Made by a program: the position numbers and the translations under genes
Assembly: GCA_052147395.1 (NCBI GenBank)
Contig: JBKQKS010000128.1
Location: 1-40,644 of the forward strand
DNA: 40,644 nucleotides
Origin: Roseiarcus sp052147395
Lineage (GTDB): Bacteria > Pseudomonadota > Alphaproteobacteria > Rhizobiales > Beijerinckiaceae
Direction of reading: 5' to 3'
The notes under the pieces: generated by a model
Databases searched by the model: none
What the model saw: only the letters and a program-made list of their open reading frames with translations
What the model was told of the DNA's origin: nothing
In this document: one piece after another, positions 38,414-40,644 of the stretch
Position numbering within the stretch: position 1 is the first letter of the stretch
Layout of the letters: every line of letters starts with the position of its first letter

Positions 38414-40099
38414 TCACGCCGTCTCCGCCCGCTTCAGCCCCAGCCGCTCCTCGACCGCCTTGCGCATCAGGAACTTCTGCGCCTTGCCAGTCACCGTCAT
38501 CGGAAACTCGGTGACGAATTCGATGTAGCGCGGGATCTTGTGATGCGCGATCTGGCCGTCGCAGAACGCGCTCACCTCCTCGGGCGTGAGCGTCTCGCCC
38601 GCCCGCACCCGTATCCAGGCGCAGAGTTCTTCGCCGTAGCGGTCGTCGGCCACGCCGAACACCTGCACCTCCTGGATTTTCGGGTGCTTGAACAGGAATT
38701 CCTCGATCTCGCGGGGGTAGAGGTTCTCGCCGCCGCGGATCACCATGTCCTTGATGCGGCCGACGATGTTGCCATAGCCTTCGGCGTCGATGGTGGCGAG
38801 GTCGCCGGTGTGCATCCAGCCCGAAGTGTCCTTGCACTCCCGGGTCTTTACCGGCTCGCCCCAATAGCCGGACATGACGGAATAGCCTCGCGTGCACAGC
38901 TCGCCGCGCACCCCGCGCGCAACGATGCGGCCGTTCTGGTCGATCACCTTGACCTCGACATGGGGATGCACGCGGCCGATGGTGCTGACGCGGCGTTCGA
39001 TCGAATCCTCGGTCGAGCTCTGGAAGCTCACCGGGCTCGTTTCGGTCATGCCATAGGCGATCGTCACGTCGCGCATGTGCATGTGGTCGATCACCTTGCG
39101 CATCACCGCGATCGGGCACGGCGCGCCGGCCATGATGCCGGTGCGCAGCGAGGTCAGGTCGAACTTTGCGAACTCGGGATGGTCGAGCTCGGAGATGAAC
39201 ATGGTGGGGACGCCGTAGAGCGCAGTGCAGCGCTCGGATTCGACCGTTTTCAGGGTCGTCAGCGGATCGAAGCCCTCTCCGGGATAGACCATCGCCGCGC
39301 CCAGCGTCACGGCGGCGAGGTTGCCCATCACCATGCCGAAGCAATGATAGAGCGGCACCGGAATGCAGATGCGGTCTTCGGGCGTCAGCTTCAGCGCGCG
39401 CCCCGTGAAGTAGCCGTTGTTGAGGATGTTGTGATGGCTGAGCGTCACGCCCTTGGGCGACCCCGTGGTGCCCGAGGTGAATTGGACGTTGGCGGGATCG
39501 TCGAACTGGATTTCTTCGCGCATGGCGTCGAGTTCTGCCTGCTCCGCCGCGCCGCCGAGCGTGGCGACGGAGTCGAAGCCGATCGCGCCCGGCGCGCATT
39601 CGCCGATCTGGATCACCATGCGCAAATCCGGCAACCGCCGCGAACGCAGCGAACCGGGCGTCGAGTGCGCGAGCTCCGGGACCAGTTTGTCGACCAAGTC
39701 GATGAAGTCGCTGGCCTTGAAGCGCGTCGCGGTAACGAGCGCCGCGCAGCCGACCTTAGAAAGCGCATATTCGAGCTCGTGCAGGCGATAGGCAGGATTG
39801 ATCGTGACGAACGCCAGCCCGGCCTCTGCAGCCGCGAACTGGGTGATCGTCCATTCCGGCCGGTTGAGCGACCAGACGCCGATGCGCTCGCCGCGCTTCA
39901 ATCCGAGCGCGACGAGCCCCGCCGCGAAGGCGCGCACGCGCTCGCGCAAGTCCCTCCACGTCCAGGCGACGCCGTGGCTCGGCGAGCTCAGCGCCAGCCG
40001 GTCGGGCCAGCGCGCCGCGGCGTCCTCCAGGGCCTGTCCGATGGTCTTTCCCAGCAGCGGCTCGTCGCTGGCGCCGCTCACATAGCTGAAAGCCGTCAC
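38414..40099 (-). CDS. AMP-dependent acyl-CoA synthetase
   Basis: The 561-residue enzyme activates a carboxylic acid with ATP and CoA. The phosphate-binding motif FTSGTTGSPKGV lies near residue 207, followed by the adenine motif YGMTETSP (about 345), the hinge TGDLATIDAEGYGNIVGRIKDMVIRGGENLYP (about 428-459) and the catalytic lysine in VTGKAQKF near the end. The size and motifs fit medium- or long-chain fatty acyl-CoA ligases (FadD/AcsF-like); the substrate is uncertain. The GTG at 40099 is chosen as start: GGGAGGAG lies five bases before it, inside the longer frame that opens at ATG 40123. Confidence 0.9.
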   Translation of the reverse strand: MTAFSYVSGASDEPLLGKTIGQALEDAAARWPDRLALSSPSHGVAWTWRDLRERVRAFAAGLVALGLKRGERIGVWSLNRPEWTITQFAAAEAGLAFVTINPAYRLHELEYALSKVGCAALVTATRFKASDFIDLVDKLVPELAHSTPGSLRSRRLPDLRMVIQIGECAPGAIGFDSVATLGGAAEQAELDAMREEIQFDDPANVQFTSGTTGSPKGVTLSHHNILNNGYFTGRALKLTPEDRICIPVPLYHCFGMVMGNLAAVTLGAAMVYPGEGFDPLTTLKTVESERCTALYGVPTMFISELDHPEFAKFDLTSLRTGIMAGAPCPIAVMRKVIDHMHMRDVTIAYGMTETSPVSFQSSTEDSIERRVSTIGRVHPHVEVKVIDQNGRIVARGVRGELCTRGYSVMSGYWGEPVKTRECKDTSGWMHTGDLATIDAEGYGNIVGRIKDMVIRGGENLYPREIEEFLFKHPKIQEVQVFGVADDRYGEELCAWIRVRAGETLTPEEVSAFCDGQIAHHKIPRYIEFVTEFPMTVTGKAQKFLMRKAVEERLGLKRAETA

Positions 40100-40324
40100 G
40101 GGGCTCCTCCCTCGAGTTGACATGTTGCGGGAAGGCTGGGCAAACGGCGGGCCTGTGTCAAGGCGCGCCGTCGACGCCAGGGCAAACTCTCGTGAGCGCG
40201 GGACCTCGCGTGGGTTGACGCGCCTCGAGGCGGGCGCGGGGTCGAGCTTGGCTACGGCCCGTCTCGTTCACTCGGACACGAATTGTCTGTTCGCCGAGAT
40301 CCACGCGTTCCAATCGATGAGGCC
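40100..40324. other. Spacer upstream of the acyl-CoA synthetase gene
   Basis: No gene is seen. It should contain the leftward promoter of the acyl-CoA synthetase gene, but no clear elements stand out in this GC-rich stretch. Confidence 0.35.
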
Positions 40325-40450
40325 ATGATCCTTGACGACCTCTACCGCGACGCGCTCGCAGGCGCGACGCCGCTATCGAAAAACGCCTACAAGGCGCCGA
40401 TGCTTGAGACGCTGGTGCGCCGCGCGCTGTTGCAGGCCGCGGGCGCGTGA
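40325..40450 (+). pseudogene. Possible remnant of a molybdenum hydroxylase FAD subunit
   Basis: A 41-residue frame beginning MILDDLYRDALAGATP ends ETLVRRALLQAAGA before TGA. This resembles the extreme C-terminus of xanthine dehydrogenase/CO dehydrogenase FAD-binding subunits, where a YK.PML..LVRRAL pattern is common. The frame continues upstream for about 16 codons without recognisable similarity, and no full gene precedes it. It is best read as a leftover of a deleted gene. Confidence 0.35.
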
Positions 40451-40644
40451 CGCGGAGGCCGGTAAGCACGCGACATCGAGAACCTAGATCGGTTCCCGAC
40501 TAACCGGGGCAGATTCCCGGGCGGCGCCACTCTGTAGCCGAGGTCGTCGACCTCGGTCGGCGCGTCAGCGCCTCCTTCTCCCCCGACGCTTGCAAGCGGA
40601 AGAAGCGACGTCAACGACCTCGCCTACAAGGGCGCCCGGGAAAT
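40451..40644. other. Terminal spacer with inverted repeat
   Basis: No gene is seen up to the window edge. CCGAGGTCG-T-CGACCTCGG (40538-40556) is a perfect 9-base inverted repeat with one central base, possibly an operator. Confidence 0.35.

Noticed and set aside
1..40644. CRISPR array or prophage
   Set aside because: No regularly spaced direct repeats and no phage structural, lysis or packaging genes were seen in the window.

Overview
The window is high-GC chromosomal DNA from an alphaproteobacterium, most likely in Hyphomicrobiales near Methylocystaceae/Beijerinckiaceae. The evidence is the gene order nifX-nifQ-iscA-nifU-nifS-nifV-nifW-fixABCX, a complete hopanoid locus, and the general protein style. 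No ribosomal marker is present, so the genus is not settled by the sequence.

Region 1 (1-11646) is a nitrogen-fixation block. It starts inside the 3' end of nifN and runs through nifX, a DUF269 gene, a DUF683 gene, nif ferredoxin III, nifQ, iscA-nif, nifU, nifS, nifV, nifW and fixABCX. These genes supply FeMo-cofactor assembly, Fe-S cluster supply, homocitrate and low-potential electrons. Two sigma-54 promoters with NifA-type TGT-N10-ACA sites start the iscA and fixA operons. Convergent mop-modD (molybdenum handling) and a DUF2478 gene follow. The DUF2478 gene has its own sigma-54-like promoter and a copy of the NifA-like palindrome in its leader.

Region 2 (11956-28774) is an isoprenoid and hopanoid factory: dxr, a dxs-ispH fusion, hpnH, hpnN, two small exported proteins, then on the other strand shc, hpnE, an hpnC-hpnD fusion and hpnB, then ispA. 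It covers early (dxr, dxs) and last (ispH) MEP steps, farnesyl-PP synthesis, squalene formation, cyclisation to hopene, C35 side-chain addition and hopanoid export. Two enzyme pairs that are usually separate genes are single polypeptides here.

Region 3 (28956-33849) holds a tiny secreted protein, a membrane acyltransferase, and a second MMPL/RND exporter followed by a secreted protein.

Region 4 (34496-38080) is a 3.6-kb transposon with 18-bp perfect inverted ends and an 8-bp target duplication. It has an IS1-like transposase and carries an orphan DNA methyltransferase-like gene, a small DNA-binding-like protein, two hypothetical genes and a tRNA-like sequence with a broken anticodon arm.

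Region 5 (38081-40644) contains an IS630 transposase remnant, an acyl-CoA synthetase and a short remnant resembling the C-terminus of a molybdenum hydroxylase FAD subunit. Degenerate dispersed repeats are scattered between genes throughout. I saw no CRISPR array, rRNA or prophage structural gene.
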